From contig NZ_JAUSYK010000001.1 in assembly GCF_030816855.1 (NCBI RefSeq), positions 434,001 through 498,000 on the forward strand: a stretch of DNA of 64,000 nt. The letters run 5' to 3'. The stretch comes from Arthrobacter sp. B3I4. Lineage in GTDB: Bacteria > Actinomycetota > Actinomycetes > Actinomycetales > Micrococcaceae. Positions within the stretch are counted from its first letter, which is position 1. Every line of letters begins with the position of its first letter. Positions 63,453 through 64,000 of the stretch are shown here, one piece after another. The notes below the pieces were generated by a model. The model was not told the DNA's origin. It ran no database searches and worked only from the letters and a program-made list of their open reading frames with translations. The translations under genes and the position numbers were made by a program.

Positions 63453-64000
63453 ATGAATGCAAACCCTGACGACCTGCTCGTGCTGCTGGCGGTCTCCCGC
63501 TCGGCGAAGTTCACGACCGCGGCCCAGGTCCTTGGCCTGAACCACACCACGGTCTCCCGCAGGATCGCCGCCCTGGAGAAGTCGCTGGGTGGCCGGGTGC
63601 TGTCCCGCGCTTCCGGCGGCTGGGAACTCACCGACCTCGGCGCCGCGGCGGTCGCCGTCGCCGAAGAGGTGGAGAGCGCCGTCCGCTCGCTGGAACAGCC
63701 CGGCACGACGCCGGACCCGATCACCGGCGTCGTACGCATGACGGCGACCGACGGTTTCAGCGCCTACATCGCCGCTCCCGCAGTGGCGCGGCTGCGCCGG
63801 GACCACCCCGGGCTCAGCGTGGAGATCATCACGGTGACCCGGCGTGCCCTGCAGCAGCGTTCCGGGCTCGACATCGAGGTGGTGGTCGGTGAGCCGCAGG
63901 TGCACCGGGCCGAGGCCGCCCGGCTGGGCGAGTACATGCTGGGCATGTACGCCTCCCGGAGCTATCTAGCGGAATACGGAACGCCGGCATCGGTGGATGA
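63453..64000 (+). CDS. LysR-family regulator (3' truncated)
   Basis: The first 182 residues are visible; the gene runs past the window end. The N-terminal helix-turn-helix is LLVLLAVSRSAKFTTAAQVLGLNHTTVSRRIAALEKSLGGRVL. The effector domain begins near residue 92 (GVVRMTATDGFSAYIAAPAVARLR). No usable ribosome site precedes ATG 63453. It probably controls the divergent bdhA. Confidence 0.9.
   Translation, partial: MNANPDDLLVLLAVSRSAKFTTAAQVLGLNHTTVSRRIAALEKSLGGRVLSRASGGWELTDLGAAAVAVAEEVESAVRSLEQPGTTPDPITGVVRMTATDGFSAYIAAPAVARLRRDHPGLSVEIITVTRRALQQRSGLDIEVVVGEPQVHRAEAARLGEYMLGMYASRSYLAEYGTPASVD

Overview
The window looks like chromosomal DNA of a high-GC, aerobic, soil-type actinobacterium. The gene families and the many short, leaderless or ATGA-coupled starts resemble Arthrobacter/Pseudarthrobacter (Micrococcaceae). 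That assignment is inference, because no rRNA or other decisive marker is present. Coding density is high, and no gene-free stretch exceeds about 260 bases. I see no insertion sequence, prophage, CRISPR array or integrase; it reads as a stable, catabolism-rich segment.

Layout. 1-3.7 kb: a 3-oxoacid CoA-transferase (A subunit cut by the window edge, B subunit), an SCP2-type thiolase and a frameshifted zinc alcohol dehydrogenase. 3.8-8.4 kb: a small conserved protein, a PEP-synthase/rifampicin-phosphotransferase-like enzyme, an alpha/beta hydrolase and a cold-shock protein. 8.5-14 kb: a KimA-like APC potassium transporter candidate divergent from kdpD-kdpE. 14-17.7 kb: acyl-CoA dehydrogenase and acyl-CoA synthetase facing away from each other over a palindromic operator, followed by a MarR regulator. 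18.6-22.9 kb: a tightly overlapped valine-catabolic operon (mmsA, 3-hydroxyisobutyryl-CoA hydrolase, mmsB, enoyl-CoA hydratase). 23-25 kb: exonuclease III and a conserved unknown. 24.9-29.6 kb: a LacI-controlled carbohydrate ABC importer. 29.8-32.2 kb: a five-gene Asp23/AmaP envelope-stress operon. 32.3-38 kb: LLM oxidoreductase, SRPBCC protein, three tRNAs (Glu, Asp, Phe), PHP-domain protein, DMT exporter, metallopeptidase, CDF efflux pump. 38-49.7 kb: ABC exporter with a secreted LolA-like protein, tandem universal stress protein, CopC-like protein, NCS2 purine permease, hutG, CPA1 antiporter. 49.8-54.2 kb: hutH, hutU and an IclR regulator. 55.6-61.8 kb: HMG-CoA-lyase-like enzyme, class III CoA-transferase, IclR regulator and a divergent NMT1/SsuA-type ABC importer. 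61.9-64 kb: flavin reductase, 3-hydroxybutyrate dehydrogenase and a truncated LysR gene.

How the genes fit together. Much of the window feeds short acyl-CoA and ketone-body metabolism: valine, fatty or aromatic acids, histidine, an unidentified organic acid, and acetoacetate/3-hydroxybutyrate. The most useful non-coding observations are regulatory. Four copies of a 16-bp pseudo-palindrome lie before hutG, hutU and the IclR gene hutR, outlining a candidate hut regulon. Paired 11-bp half-sites (CCACGATGTGG type) lie before both the CoA-transferase/lyase genes and the divergent importer, which suggests one IclR-controlled uptake-activation-cleavage module. Three genes (the alcohol dehydrogenase, amaP and a metallopeptidase) each appear broken by one base, two of them in homopolymers. 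These could be assembly errors or real lesions.
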